64,000 nucleotides of DNA from Glandiceps talaboti (Eukaryota; Hemichordata; Enteropneusta; Spengelidae): NCBI RefSeq assembly GCF_964340395.1, contig NC_135550.1, forward strand, positions 4,959,101-5,023,100, written 5' to 3'. The notes beneath the pieces were generated by a model that ran no database searches, was not told the DNA's origin, and saw only the letters and a list, made by a program, of their open reading frames with translations. Below, piece after piece: positions 25,201 through 40,804 of this stretch. The translations under genes and the position numbers were made by a program. Numbering within the stretch: the first letter of the stretch is position 1; each line of letters opens with the position of its first letter.

Positions 25201-28200
25201 ACCAACACTTACAGAGTGGCCAAGGCTCTGGATATAATATTTTTCATATGATATCTGAATTAGTAGAAATGTAGCAAGTAGCAGAGAGTGATGCTATGCT
25301 ATCTCTTGGGTGTGTCTGCATTTTTTTCTGTCTACACTAGTGTCCTCAACAGTTGAACATGCCAGCCATGATAATACAAAAAATAATTATGTTTACAATA
25401 ACAAAATCAAGAAGTATGTTTGTCTTATTATTTATGCAATAAGTACTATAACATATACTGTAGGACATTTAGGGTGCATTTGTACCACAGCTCACACAGG
25501 CAAATATTCTGTTTTGTTCCATTAACATCTTCACATCTGAAGTAGTTACAAACAACCTGGCGTAAAGAATCTATGATTTAGGAATGACATTTATCATATT
25601 CCTGCTTTGTCATGACCATGAACTTTAGCATTTATAAAAGACTATTAGTTATTAGTCATTAACTGGATAGGTCAGTGAACACAATATTGCATAATTTGCA
25701 ATTCTTTCTATTTTTTATCTCCTGTCCTCAAAAGATTTCAACACCTCATCTGGAAATGCTCATTTATTAGTGACCGTGTATAGTGTTATAATAACATAAT
25801 ACATATATATATATGTCTAGCTTTATCTACAACAAGAGACTTGGCTATCTGACTTGACATATACATGTACAGGTTTGACAGGTTCTGGCAAATACATGTA
25901 ACATTGTCAAGTCATGATGTACATTTTTGTAGTCTCTGGGCTAATAGGGATTTTTGTTTTCTGTCTGTTCTGCTTTTTCACCTTCATCAGTGAATGGCAC
26001 GACTTCATAGCTATGGCTGATGTAAACATCTGGTGGTATGAAATCACCCATCCTCACTACCTCAACAATATTGTATGTAAAATCACTACAGGATCGGTCT
26101 GTATAATGTTCAGTCCCTATCCCAACTGTTACATTTCCATCCATTTTGTAGAGTCATTGACCTAAAACACACATACATGTAAGTATTGTGAGCAACACAG
26201 TGAGGGTCTACTTCTTTTTTGAGATGACTATTTTTCCCTAGTGGTAAATACATTTTGCTGTTTGTCATAGAAGGGTTTTGTCACAAGTGAAATTGATCAC
26301 TATATTTTGTAACTGTTAGTGTCGATACAAAGAGTTTTGAGAAAATCTGTGCTTGTCTTGCAAATCATTATGTATATGCCCAGCGACTCAATGAAAGCAG
26401 ATTTTTCATTATGTTGGCTTTATAATACTACTGTACAGATGGTACTAATTTGTATATAAACTGTAACCCTTCCTGTTATATGTTATGTGTGTATACCTAC
26501 ATGTACATGTACATACATTATTTGTAAAATAACAATAGCCCAAAGCTGTGAAATACAGTTTAGTAAACATGTAAGTTCCATTCCTATATACATGTATGTG
26601 TTTCTCATCTAAGCCTACAATGTACACGTTACAGCAATGCTGTCGTCCTCTGGATATTGTCATTTGGAAAAAAAATTTATTACATGTACATGTATATCCT
26701 GTTATACATGCAACCAGCATGTACTCAGAAAAATATACTTTGAAATAGTCCTTGCAATATTTACATGTCACATAAGTTTTGCTAATTGTTTGGGTATCAT
26801 ATGGAAAAGTAGTTTATACCAAACGGGAACTACTTGTAAGTAAATGGTAAAATGTTGAAACATAGAGGAAGTAGGTGTTTCAAGTTCTTGCCAACTCTGG
26901 GCACTTGCATTTACATGTATCTACAAAATGTAGTACACCCTGTATATGTATTATGACTATTCTCCACTCGTTCCATTTGTAAATATAATTCTCCGTGCAT
27001 TTGTTTCCGTTCTGAATGAGTACTACTGGGTTGGTAAGTACACTTTCACAATCAGGGACTGTTAGTCATGGAATGATAGAACCAGGGATAAGGGATAGCG
27101 TTTCTTCTTGTTTTACCATCATTTGATTTCCCAGCTGTGTATGAATGGCCACCTCTTGGAAAATCATGTCCCCAGATGTACAAACCTTATGGTCATAGGA
27201 GTTACAAAGGAACCAATGTTGATTCTTTGATTCTTTGACTCCAACTAGTCTAGAATCATGCTACCCATTGTATTGAATCATCGTACAGCTAGATCTTGAA
27301 CTTGGATGCCAGGGATAGCACTACATACACATGTACATGTACACTAATTCTAACAGTCTTTTAATACCTACTTAAAAGCATATTAGCTAGCTAGCAAAAG
27401 CCCTAGACATTGCACATTCATTTTTAATGCAGAATAGGGGTTAAAAGTACATGTGCTCCATTAAGTAGTCACTCCTTTGCAAGAGTTTGTTCACCATATG
27501 GAATATATGATTTGCAAGAATTGTACCATGAGATTTACATCGGAAGAAAGTGTACTACACATGTACATGTACAGGGCAGTAGTGAATGCACTCATCAGTT
27601 ATCAATAGCAAAGGTTTGTTATGCATGACCTATACAGCTATACACACAACATGTATAAAGCTAAGTAAGAAGTCTGGATTGTGATAAAAAGCCATGCCTA
27701 ATCAGCTGTCACTGTGTATTTCAACAGTGGGAGTCAATCTTTAGGAACGTATTAAATTTATGCAATATTTAGGTTTTATCTCCAATTCACATGTCATTCC
27801 TCTTCCTTCCAGAAAATATTTCCAAAATTTATAAATAGAGAATTTACATTTATTGTTCCTGTGACCTTCAGCTATGCTATACTGGTATATCCTTCCTTGC
27901 AACCCATCTTTATATTATTATATTATATTCATGCCACTGTTATTTTTACATGCCTGAAACTTGAGAATAGTGTTTGTTGTTTTCACTGTGCGATTTCAGT
28001 CAGGGTTCATACATGAATGCAGCATCAACCAAGTAATAACAAAGTTAGTCAGACTGCAACAATTCTATGAGCCAAACCAGCGTCTGGTCTCAATTTATAA
28101 TTGCATTGCTCATTAATACTCACTGCATAGATTTGAAAAACAATTGTAAGTCAGATATAGGGCAAGTCTCTGGGCTAGACAGCAGTGTACTAGTCTAGAG

Positions 28201-31200
28201 GCTATCCATGCCCTTGAATCATCCAAGGATTCAAATAAAAGCCATGGATAGTCTCCTGACTACTACTACATGTAGTTTAAACTTGTGCTATCCTGCATCA
28301 AATCTCAAGATCTCTCTCAATCGACACCACGTTAGACATGTAGACTACAGTACCAGACTAGTATTGTAGCAATTGTACTGTGTTCTTTAATGTTAGTCGG
28401 TCAATTGTTGATGTACATGTATCAGCTTTTTGCAATTTATCGTAATTGTAATTTTGCACAAAAACCTTTTCAGTCAGCAGGACTAACACTAACAACTAAA
28501 TGTACACAATTTAGAACTTAGGGTGTGGAACCAAGGGATACATGTAAGTAAACAATTAAAAAAAGTTGAAGGAACTAACACAACAGACCTGTGTGTTTGT
28601 CAGTATGCATGGTGTATTTCTTAGTCTACTTAGTATGCATTTTAATATTGAAATGCAAATTTCACTAGGTGAAAAGAGCTGATCAATAAACTGTACAGCG
28701 TGTAAAATAAGGCAGGAATGATGCATGTAATTGTAGGCAATTTACTTCCATTTATTAGCTGCAGTTGACTACAGACACAGCTACACAATTATGTACATTA
28801 ATCCCTTCTCAAGTGACCATCATGTCATACACAAAGCCATACATTTGTTACAGTATACATTTTTGTATCTTCCATCTTTGTTAAAAAAATGTTACTTGGC
28901 TAGTAACTGTAGTGTTTGTATTATTAGTGTTATCACTAACTTTTGCTCATATATAACACAACATGTAATGTACATTATACCTCACTAAGCCAAGTTGAAC
29001 ATGCATCTAAATTGTGGTTTTGTCACTACATTGTACATTGTACCTGTCAAAAGGCGTATAGCCATGCAACCCCCCCCCCCCCCCCTAATATTTTCCTTGG
29101 TAAACATTAAGAATTATTTGGAAGTACTATCCTTGAGTATGTATTAATTGTTTAGTGGAAATGTAGGGTTTCAATAGTCCTTGTGGATCAACACCTTTAG
29201 TAAGGGCAAAGTACATGTGATGTCATGTGAGGGTCTTTGTGGTCTACAGGAAGGGGGTGGGGTTGAACAGGACATGTACACATGTACATGTACTTGTGGT
29301 TGACCTAAAAAAAGGTCTGAAACATTTGCCATACCAGTGTAGCAGTGCTAGGTTCTTCTACTGTACTGCTGTAATGTGAAAGATGTGCTGTTTTAGGGAG
29401 TAGAACTAGAAGTGGGCTGTTACTGTACAGGTACTGTACATTTCTTTCTTTGTAAACAGACTATGGATTGAATTCCATCACGTCAATGTGTAATAGCAAA
29501 ATGAAAAGACTACCTTTCGATGTCTCTCAATTTAATTGATTTTTTTTGGACTTTGCGCATAATTATAATATTATAGTGTGGTAGTGTATATGAATGTATC
29601 TACTGTAAAAGTGTAATACATTCCAGTACGAGTCTCAATATTTCTATTGAATTTTAAAATATGATATAATTCTATACAAATCATTTTATAAATACACCAT
29701 CCCCCCAGACTCAATATTATGGCAGTGTGTTTGAATTATATGTACATGTATATAGGTTGGTTTATTAGTCACCAAAGGTTAATACATATATGTGTGTTTC
29801 TACAAAATGTTCTGTTATCAAAAATATTTTCATATAAGTATTTGTATGTACCTGTAAGCTACAGGCTTATAAATTCAAATACTTATATAAGTAGTCAGCT
29901 TTTGAGAACTAGAAATACATTATCCATACATGTAACTTTGCTCATTTCAGTAGGCAGCCTTCTCAGGTTCAACCTATTGGCAGAGGGATCATTTATATTA
30001 TGTCAAATTTGATGATGGGATTCGGGATGTACATGTACATGTATTTTGATATTCCTCTAAATATATTAGTTTAATACACATGTGAAGTGTAACCATAGAT
30101 GTCTACATAATTGTAAAAAAAATCATTAGTAAGGATTTTGCTATAAATAGTTAAAAGTGAGTTTCACCAAAGATAACAAATTCCAATTTATAACAAGAAT
30201 TCCAAAGTATCAGATTTCATCTTCTCCGCATACACGTACATGTATATTTAATTTTCCATGCCTGCATATACAGTTCATTTCATGTTGTTCACTGGCTCTT
30301 TTTTTTAATACAATCACACAGAAACTGCTCTTTTTTTTAATACAATCACACAGAAACTAATAAGATACACAGTCCATCCTACATGTACACTTTGAGAGAC
30401 ATGTAGCAATATTGACTGAATACAGTTTCTTGCGACATTTTGTCCAAATGAAATGAACTGACGTGCCACCATGCAAACATCAAAGTGTTGGTGCCCGCGT
30501 GTAGTTGCAGTGTTATGGTTTATTTCATTTAGACAGATTGTACCGAGAAATTGTGATCTTGCTATCTTGAAGTATAGAATGTGTACATATTTTCAAGCAT
30601 ACTAGTAGGGGGGAAAGTGGGTGTAAAACGATATCATGATTTCTGTGGGGACCCAGTAAGATACTGGTATAATACAGACATTTTTTTATTTCCTAACTTT
30701 AATTACCATCGTAATTAAAATCACTGATAAATATCGACCAACTTAGACACAAATTACAATAAAAGTACATTGTTTTCTGTGTGTATCACTTCTGTTTTCA
30801 CATTCATATAATAATATTTTTAGGACTAAGAAATACGATATTTTCAAATCATATATTTAATTATTTTTCAGACCAGTAGATGTATACTGTTTTTGCATTC
30901 ATATTTTCTGGACCAATAAATGCATGCATGCTACTTTCACATTCATATTTTGAGACCAACAAAATATGTTATTTTAATAATCATATTTTTGGGACCACTA
31001 AAATATGCTATTTTCACAATGCTATTTTGGGATGTGTGTCATGACAAATTTGAATAACACAAATCGACAATCAGCATTCCATATTGAGTTCATTAGACAA
31101 GTAAATGTGCTGACCCTGACACAGTGTACACCTCATTAGTAGTAAAATATTATTCTAGTCAATAATGCATGACTTGATAAGATAAGGTGATGACAATAAC

Positions 31201-34200
31201 AGAATTGAGTAAAAATTCATTTTGATAATCTTGTAGAGTATTCCATTTTTATGACATGGTATGTTTCCAAGGTGATCAGAAATGAAATGTGGTACACAGA
31301 AATGTACAAATTGTATGTGTCGTGACATTCTAAATGTAACACATGGTATCTTTTCACATGTATAAATTGTGGTTTTACTAGTAGTACATTGGCAGCTGCC
31401 TTCAACTTTAACATTTGCATTAGTACATGTAATATTTCTTCATTTATCAACCAACCTATTCTTTATCTCATGTTTTATCAAACTGTTTTTTCAATGTGAT
31501 AAAAACTATTGGCTATACATTTTATTGCTACATGTATCTACTGATACATGTATTTGTTTTCATACTATCATTAAGTGCCATTATTAAAGGCCCATGTTTC
31601 AGTCCTGGGTGATCGCATTAGTATTATGTCAAAAAGGATTACATGGGAATATTCTTTTGTTCTGGCCCAAATTTTTCTATATTATACTATTATAGCTCTG
31701 CTGAACACTTGGTTTTCACATATAGATTTTATCCTAATCTGAAGTGGACCTTTAAATACCTGTGGGATTTTACTATAGACCCTAAAATTACACTTACAGT
31801 AGAAGAGGCTATGCGAGAGGTCACAGACAAACATCTTTGCATACACAATCAGACATATAGTGAATATTTGGCTCTTGCAAAGTTTTTGTGTCAAAATGCA
31901 TTTGTAAATCTGTGTGAAAATGGAGTCACTTTCACTGGTAAAGGCATGTACATTGTATATGTATGTGATAAATAAGGGATTTTATGTCTCGTTGCAGATA
32001 TCGCAAAATATGCTTCAGACACATTTGCAGTCTCGGGGGAAGGGAGTTTCATTGTCTTATTTTGTAGACACTGCTTTGTTGATCAGGTGGACTGTATGAT
32101 GCTTGTCAAACTGCTTTTCATACTATCACAGTATCAGTCAATCCAGTCATTTAATTACATTAGGGCCATTGGGGGTGGGGTTGGGTGGGGTTGGGTGGGG
32201 GTTATTTCATTGTGTGTTATACTGCAAACATCGCTTTGTTGATCAGGCAGACTGTTACTGCAGTGAGTTTGACCAGCCATGTAGATTATTCAAAGCCTAC
32301 ATTGTAATTTATACAATGTATGATTTCATGGATAACATAGTCTTGCTGTGCTCACTGATGTAACATCACTACAGCTTATAAGTTATAGTTCTACATGTAG
32401 ATGGAGATATTGACAACATGGCCACACTGGTTTTACCTTAAGTAATGAAAATTAATACCACTCATTTGTCCTGCAGTCAACCTTTGTGAATGAATTGAGA
32501 ATTTTAGTGTTTTAGATGTTTAAGAAAAAGGAAATGGTCATAAATTGTATTTTATGGGTCTTCCAATTACTCCATAAATTCATACAATGATGTCATCTAG
32601 TTTGGTTTATAGCCTAGGTGTATGTGATACTGTGGTGCTTATTACAGCATAAGGTGTGTGTGAAGCTTACCTTGAAATAGTGAAATTGAATACTAAAAAT
32701 TAGGCTGCATACAAACATGTATGGTGAGTGTGTAAGATTTAGTCTACGAAATTGCTCATGGGATAATATTGACAAATATGCGTGATGTTATACATTTACA
32801 TATACATGCATATCTTCCTGTTCCATTCATGAAGTAAAAATATTGATTGAATACATGATGATATACATGTGTATACATGTACACTGCACTGATGTGAGGA
32901 AACTTTTTTAGATATTATTCCTTGATGTTTTGTTCGTTCAGCCAAGGAAATTATGAGTGACCTAAGGGGCCTTGTCACTGCGAGACGAGTAGTGACATAA
33001 CCCTTAGATCACAAGTATTTTTTGGCTGAATGAAGAAACACCTTTGAGATTAATATAATCATACTTCAAGCATAATTTACAAAAAATGGTAAAAAATAAT
33101 GACTGTCTAGAACATTTTGATTCATATTTCAAGCACCACAAAACTAGCACACACAGGTTGTCGTGACATAGAACGATCAAGGAATATAATCCATATTTTC
33201 TGTTCAAAGACAATAATTTGGCTTGAGTATGATACAATGTACCAAAAGTGAAAATAATGTACAGTGTACAAATGTAGGGCGGGCCACACTTTAGACTCTT
33301 TACATGTAGCTAAATAGTCTAAAAAATGCACCGGGTGACACATGTACTTGTACTCAGCTACTCAGGATACATATTATTGTCTAAATTGTTTTGTTGACCT
33401 TAATTTACAAAAATGTTATTCAGATGGGAGGTGGGTCACATTATTTAGTACTGTACATATCACTATAAAACATGTGTTTTTTATTTGTACGCTCATTGTG
33501 AACATGTACAATAAATATAATGTAATTTGAAAACAGGTCATAAAAAATCCCAAGAGAGATGTGGTAACCAAATCAGTCAGTAGGGATCAAATGTATGGAA
33601 AATATGTGACATTTGTAATAGGTCATCTTGGGTGTACCTAATGAATAAGATCTGTGTACTTACTAAATAAGTTACATCTAATAGTACAGTAAAGTCTGTT
33701 TTCCCTGTAGATTTATTGGGCTTTTATCACACCAGGCCATACTTGTCAACAGTTGTGCATTGTGTATATATATTGAGCTTACATGCAGACTGTTGCATGC
33801 ATATAAATCAGGCTTGTGATATTTGTCCTGGTACAAATGTAGCTGTCTACTGACTAAATCTGTGACTCCACTACACTCATTCACTATAGCCTGTCTACTG
33901 ACTGAATCTGTGACTCCACTACACTCATTCACTATAGCCTGTCTACTGGCTGAATCTGTGACTCCACTACACTCATTCACTATAGCCTGTCTAGTGGCTG
34001 AATCTGTGACTCCACTACACTCATTCACTATAGCCTGTCTACTGGCTGAATCTGTGACTCCACTACACTCATTCACTATAGCCTGTCTACTGACTAAATC
34101 TGTGACTCCACTACACTCATTCACTATAGCCTGTCTACTGGCTGAATCTGTGACTCCACTACACTCATTCACTATAGCCTGTCTACTGACTAAATCTGTG

Positions 34201-37200
34201 ACTCCGCTACACTCATTCACTATAGCCTGTCTACTGACTGAATCTGTGACTCCACTACACTCATTCACTATAGCCTGTCTACTGGCTGAATCTGTGACTC
34301 CACTACACTCATTCACTATAGCCTGTCTACTGACTAAATCTGTGACTCCACTACACTCATTCACTATAGCCTGTCTACTGACTGAATCTGTGACTCCACT
34401 ACAGTCATTCACTATAGCCTGTCTACTGACTAAATCTGTGACTCCACTACACTCATTCACTATAGCCTGTCTACTGACTAAATCTGTGACTCCACTACAC
34501 TCATTCACTATAGCCTGTCTACTGACTGAATCTGTAACTCCACTACACTCATTCACTATAGCCTGTCTACTGGCTGAATCTGTGACTCCACTACACTCGT
34601 TCACTATAGCCTGTCTACTGACTGAATCTGTAACTCCACTACACTCATTCACTATAGCCTGTCTACTGACTGAATCTGTGACTCCACTACACTTATTTGA
34701 ACAGTGTAGCCTTGATCTGTGAGTCAGCTACTTTTGTGTACTATCCATAGAAAGTAATATAATAAAATCACAGATCCGGTTAGTAAACCAGCAATTGCTG
34801 TTGAAAAATGGCCTGATATGAAATACGTGTAAATATTTGGTATTACAGGTTGGAAAGCAATAGTGCAATGATGCGCATAGTCAAAATATAAATTTTCATT
34901 TGAATTTTTTTTTCAACTTTTGCAAAAAGAAAAAAAAAATTTGAAATAAAATCCTCTTGAGAAATGTTTTGCTATTAGTCCGAGCACTATGTATCCCTTT
35001 CTCAATTAGTGGTAATTAGGTACTGCTAATAGTCAGTTATTTTTCATTAAAATTAAAATCCTTGAAAATAGTAAATGCATGTAATACAATGTAGTACTAG
35101 TCCAAATACATGTACTTTGTTGTCTGGCTTGATAGTGTACAGTACTGTATGGATGCAATTTGCTTAGAATCCAGTAGTATAGAGGCTATCTGTTGGTTTG
35201 AATCTGAAGATGACTTTACCTTAGTCTAGTCCCTATACGGTATCATTACGATTTACACCTCCACTCACGTATAGTCAAAGTCTTTACTCTAGAAGTCCTG
35301 AGATGCATGAGATGCAATTTAAAATTCATCAACACAGACATTAACATCATGTCTTTGTTAATCAATGACAAAATTCTAACCAATAACACTGTCCCTCATA
35401 AAGTTAGTGTTTGTTGGGGCAGTAACTTGTATGTAATTTCCAAATATGGTATATTTGTTAGCTCAGGATGCTACTTACACACTGTTTATGGCACTATAAG
35501 AGTTGGTGTTCACTGATTGGATGAACAACCTTTTTATGATGATCCACACTATCTTTACCCAAGACTCAAATGACTCCATACCACATTGGCATCCACACTA
35601 TCTTTACCCAAGACTCAAATTCAATGACTCCATACCACATTGGCATCCACACTATCTTTACCCAAGACTCAAATTCAATGACTCCATACCACATTGGCAT
35701 CCACACTATCTTTACCCAAGACTCAAATTCAATGACTCCATACCACATTGGCATCCACACTATCTTTACCCAAGACTCAAATTCAATGACTCCATACCAC
35801 ATTGGCATCCACACTATCTTTACCCAAGACTCAAATTCAATGACTCCATACCACATTGGCATCCACACTATCTTTACCCAAGACTCAAATTCAATGACTC
35901 CATACCACATTGGCATCCACACTATCTTTACCCAAGACTCAAATTCAATGACTCCATACCACATTGGCATCCACACTATCTTTACCCAAGACTCAAATTC
36001 AATGACTCCATACCACATTGGCATCCAGACTAAGAATACAATCCCCACATAACTGGACTTTACGGTAAGATGCAATATGATGCGAAATGTATACATGTAC
36101 AGTCAAACCTATGTATAGTGGTCAGCCAAGGGACTAACAAAATGTGGCCACTATAGAGAGGTGGCCTTTCTGTAGAGGTTGGTTGTTTTTGTAATCAGGT
36201 GGCCAAAACATTTAGAAGTTAAGAGAAGTGGGGACACAAACTAAATACAACATAATATTAAGGGTTTAAAAACTAATTATTTAATCTCACATCAAAAATA
36301 CATGTACTTGTATTTACAATTCAATGACAACTCTGCTTTGCATACATTCTAGAAGTAATTTTGCAGTTTCTGTGAAAAATATCAATCATGAATAGTCTAG
36401 TCCAATTACAAATTTATGTAACACAGTTTTTCGTCTTTCAAATCTTTCTTTTACGATCACCTGGTGCGTTGCTTTCGAACTCCTTCAAAAAGTTTCTTTA
36501 TGATCAGTATCTGGGTACGCCCAACACCATACTTCTCAGCCAGTTTGCGTGAGCCCACAGAACCACTCGCTTTGTACAGACTGATAATCTTGACCTTCTC
36601 GTTCAAAGTCAACGTCTTCCGAACAGCCTTCGCCATGGTTTCGATGATAAACGGTAAATAATGCTGCGATACAATTTGTTACGACGTGATAGCTACGATG
36701 CAAAAGCATAGAATGGTAAATGTACGAAGCTCTCGCTCCGAAACACAGTTGCCGCCATTGATGTTTTGTTTACGTTCACGCACAGAGTGACTGTGGTTCA
36801 CGTGTTACGTGATGACGCACTTTGACCTACGACCTGTCAACTGTACTTCGATGTTTCTTTGTACGGTAAAGTTTCTGACTCCTTTCGGCACTGCAGCAAG
36901 TGTTAAACGGGTATCGTTGACATTACTGTGGGTCTATTGGCGGTACGGTCACCCTGTTTGATGTTACCGGGTGATGCCCACAGTGTGGCCGTAGTGAATA
37001 ACATGAACGAACTACGTCATTGTCTTGTTTCCGTAGTGCAGTGCCTATTGTTAACCAAAGGAGGTGTGTGTTTTCACACCGATGCGGCGATAAAACAAAA
37101 CATCGGACAACCTCTGACGACTTTCTATTTCAATTGAGAGTTTCAACTCAAAGATACCGACCGTTATACACGGTATAATAACCAAATTGGGCCGGTAATA

Positions 37201-40200
37201 GGTGGCCGCTGACCGCGTTAAAAAGGTGGCCGTTCTATCAAGTGTCATTAACATGTAAAATTGCATGGGACTGCCACAAAGTGACCTCTTAGAGAAGGTG
37301 GCCGCTCTGTCAGGGTGACCGCTAAGACAGGTTTGACTGTAATTGAATTTACTAAATGTGAACTAATAATTTGGTCAATCTTTTATGGCATAATTTCAAT
37401 TTCATGCATCATAAATTTTGTTCATTATTTGTCAGCTACATCATGTATCATGTAGTCTAGTTCCTACATGACGCATTACAATTACTACGGTCATCTCCAC
37501 TTGTGCATAGGGAAAGTCGTTACTCGCACAAAAATTTGTGCCACCTCTGACTATGTTCGTATAAACATGATGATGTTATCGCGTCCCCACATGATTTTAT
37601 TATGAGACTGGAGAGGTGGAGTTTGGTTAATGAGCAATTGTCTAAAGGAATTGACCAATTGCATCTTTGTGATGGATTACTACTGACATACATGTATGTC
37701 ATTTATCCTTCACCCAGCAGGGGTAGCACAGGTTTTTGTGCTAGAATAATGACTTTCCCTATACGTCCAGTGGAGATGATAGTAGCAATCGTATCATGTA
37801 CATATATGAACCAGACAAGCTATCATCAGGTTACAAGTAAGTCAAATTACTCAGTGTGTGTTAGACATTCTCTTGTCCAAGGATAGAAGCATACATACAT
37901 GTATGTGTCATTCACTTCACATGCTGTTTTGACTGATGTTAGATCCATGACCCATGTAGTAATTTACACATTTTGTCTGGTATGTACATGTACATTGTGT
38001 ATATATGTATGCTTGGTAGTAGCTACACTCGGTGTAAATTTAGCCTAGCGTCAAGTCATGTGCCGATTTTGACATGTCAAAAGAGGAGATAGTCAAAATA
38101 GTCAAAATCCCCAATATAGTTTAATGCAGCCATTGCTATCCTTCATTTTCTCTTATTAGCATATTAGGTAATTAGCATAGAAATAAAATCTAATGTTATG
38201 TTGCCTGATTTGTATTGTTTAGCCAAAGTGATAAGATGTGAGCCTACATTATTGTATGTCCAATATAAACTATTTGGGGAGAATACTTCAAATTTAATTA
38301 AACTATTTTTTTTTTTAAATCATTCATCGAAATCATATCATGGAAATAATAGTATACATTATAATGAGTGCTCTTATTCTGTATTATACATGTAGCTTCA
38401 AATTTGTATGACATTTCTGAATCATAGGAATATTTGTAGTTATAATTCTAGCACAAAATTAATTTACACACAGACATAATGTGTACATAGTGCACTAAGA
38501 AGGAAAATGTGGAATATTGAATATTGACATTTCAAAAATGAAAAACATGTATCGTGATATAAAACTTGAAATACAAATATTTGATGAGACTTCATGTACA
38601 AGTTGTAAGCGCTTCTTAAGAAACTCATTGGGAGACATGGAAAAGGGTTATGAAGTATTTGTTATAGTGAGGCATGTATTCTATCTGAAATATAACACTG
38701 GGGACATGAAAGGGTGTTTGTTAGAACAGAATGTTCACTAATCCAGAGATCATGATAAAGAAGTGACGTATCTTGTAATAGCACACACAGTATAGCAAAC
38801 TAATCAATAACTGTATTGTACTCTACTGTATTCATTGTGCTATTTCTCACATCAAACAAATTATTGAAAACAAAAAATTCCGTCATGAAGTGGTTAATGC
38901 ATAGAATTTGACAAAGTGGTGTTGAACTTTACTAGTATTGTTCATGAAATCACAACATAAACTGTCGTGTTTCAAGAATACTATTATAGCTGTAGTAAAA
39001 CTGGTGTCCTACTTTCAATTAAAAACTGTTTTTTGCTAGCTACTAAACAGTAAATGTAGAAGCTAATAGTAATAGCTACTACAACAGTAAATGTAGAACT
39101 AATAGTAATAGCTACTACAACAGTAAATGTAGAAGCTAATAGTAATAGCTACTAAACAGTAAATGTAGAAGCTAATAGTAATACATGTATGTGACCATCA
39201 AGAGAATACAACTTTTATACACTTTCATTTATTTTGTTGGGATTGTTGTCTACTTCAAGAATAGCCTCCTGCTACTAAAAGTACTGTGTTTCTACACAAG
39301 CCTATAAATGTACAGGCTTAAGTTTGACTCTCTTGTGTTGACCCCAGTTCGTCAAGAAATTAGCACATGCACTTTCACTAGTACTGTTCTCCATAGGGTT
39401 GTCTTTTGTGTTGATGTTCATCCTTTTAGTGACAGGGTCAACAACAATACATTTGTTGAGCTGTCAGGGTGATCACAAGGTCTGTTTAAAAGAAATCACA
39501 CAATAGCAAATAAAGAATGAAGGCTGCCTTTCATTGTACCTATCTAATCTACAGCCAGTATTTTGTGATTTGATTTGATTTATGTGTGTGGGTAAAGTAT
39601 AGTTGTACATGTATGTAGTCTAGTTCCCATATTTTATCACTATGATTTACACTTCCACTCACAGTGGTTTAGTGAGAGACCAGGTTGGCATCCAGATTAA
39701 GTTGTACCATATAAGCCAAATTAAACAACTGTTCTAAAATGTAGTATTTATATCTACAATGTACATGTAGGTAGTACGTGTACAGATAATGTTGTATAGA
39801 GACACACTTGTTACTGTTAAACTCCAGAGATTATGACTTGTACACAAGTTTTCTTCTTCCACTTTTGATTGAGAAACATGTTTTGAATAAATCACTTGTC
39901 CTTCTTCAGTGTTTAACTGGATATGACCGAATGATCCAACTTTGCTGAAAAGGTTGGGGTGGGGATGAGGGGCTGTGGGCTGGTAAAAATATATATTGTA
40001 ACTTTTTCCACCTGAAACAAAACTGATGAATGATTGGAACATGGAAAAAGAAATAACAAACAAAAAGATTTGTCCTTGTAGATATATTCAGAAAAGGAAC
40101 TAATATATGTACAATACTTTTGCATTAGAGAAGTTGTTTGCTTGAGTTAACAGGTGGTTTGTACTTTGGAATCTAACCAATGTGTATAGCCTCTTCACTG

Positions 40201-40721
40201 TCACATGTTGAAGTATTCACAATAACTATAAAAGCCAGTAATGTACACTGCCCTCAAGTGACCTTGGTGGAAGTCCATGGAGACCAACAGAGGGATTAGT
40301 TGACCTCAAAGGTTATAACTTATAATTATTGTTATGCAAATGAGGCATAACCTTGGAACTCAGGAAGGAAAGCCAGCAGTAGTTTCCATTACACAGTTCA
40401 TGCAGTTACTGCTATTGATATGATATCAACCCCCTACTGGGAGAGCAAGTGAAAAAAAAGAAGCCATAATTTGATGAGAGAGTTTATTCACTGTTTTAAC
40501 AGTAAGTGTGAATTATCAAATTTTGTGCTGGTGTGAACTGTATGTTGAGTATGTTGACACCTAGGCTATAGGCTATGTGTGTTTGTTTTATAGGGCATAG
40601 GTACATGTAATTGTAATGTCCACCTGAGTCAGAGTGAGTTTACCAGGTGTTTCACCTTTGTCTCAGCATTGTTATAGATAAGAATACAACTTACAAGTAC
40701 TTAGTTATGTTTCCTCTTTGC

Positions 40722-40804
<83 letters not shown>

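Larger units (their letters stand above)
22280..31695. other. intron 1 of the 267-aa gene
   Basis: 9.4 kb, AT-rich. It holds a diverged tandem duplication (24,118-24,490), a run of poly-C at 29,070-29,085, many ACATGTA palindromes, and a ~50-bp degenerate tandem repeat at 30,795-31,030. Nothing else is clearly supported. Confidence 0.5.

Noticed and set aside
25084-25251. 55-codon open stretch in intron 1 reading FLKENLGLSKDVARTQKNI
   Set aside because: No acceptor/donor pair in frame, and its phase does not fit between exons 1 and 2.
26934-27033. Exon-like segment before a perfect gtaagt donor (27,034)
   Set aside because: The only possible acceptor has no pyrimidine tract and enters in phase 0, while exon 1 leaves in phase 2; exon 1 joins exon 2 directly in frame.
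33678-34722. 324- and 299-codon ORFs on both strands
   Set aside because: Products of the 48-bp tandem repeat; no initiation context, domain or splice support.
35503-36096. 176-codon ORFs on both strands
   Set aside because: Products of the 54-bp tandem repeat.
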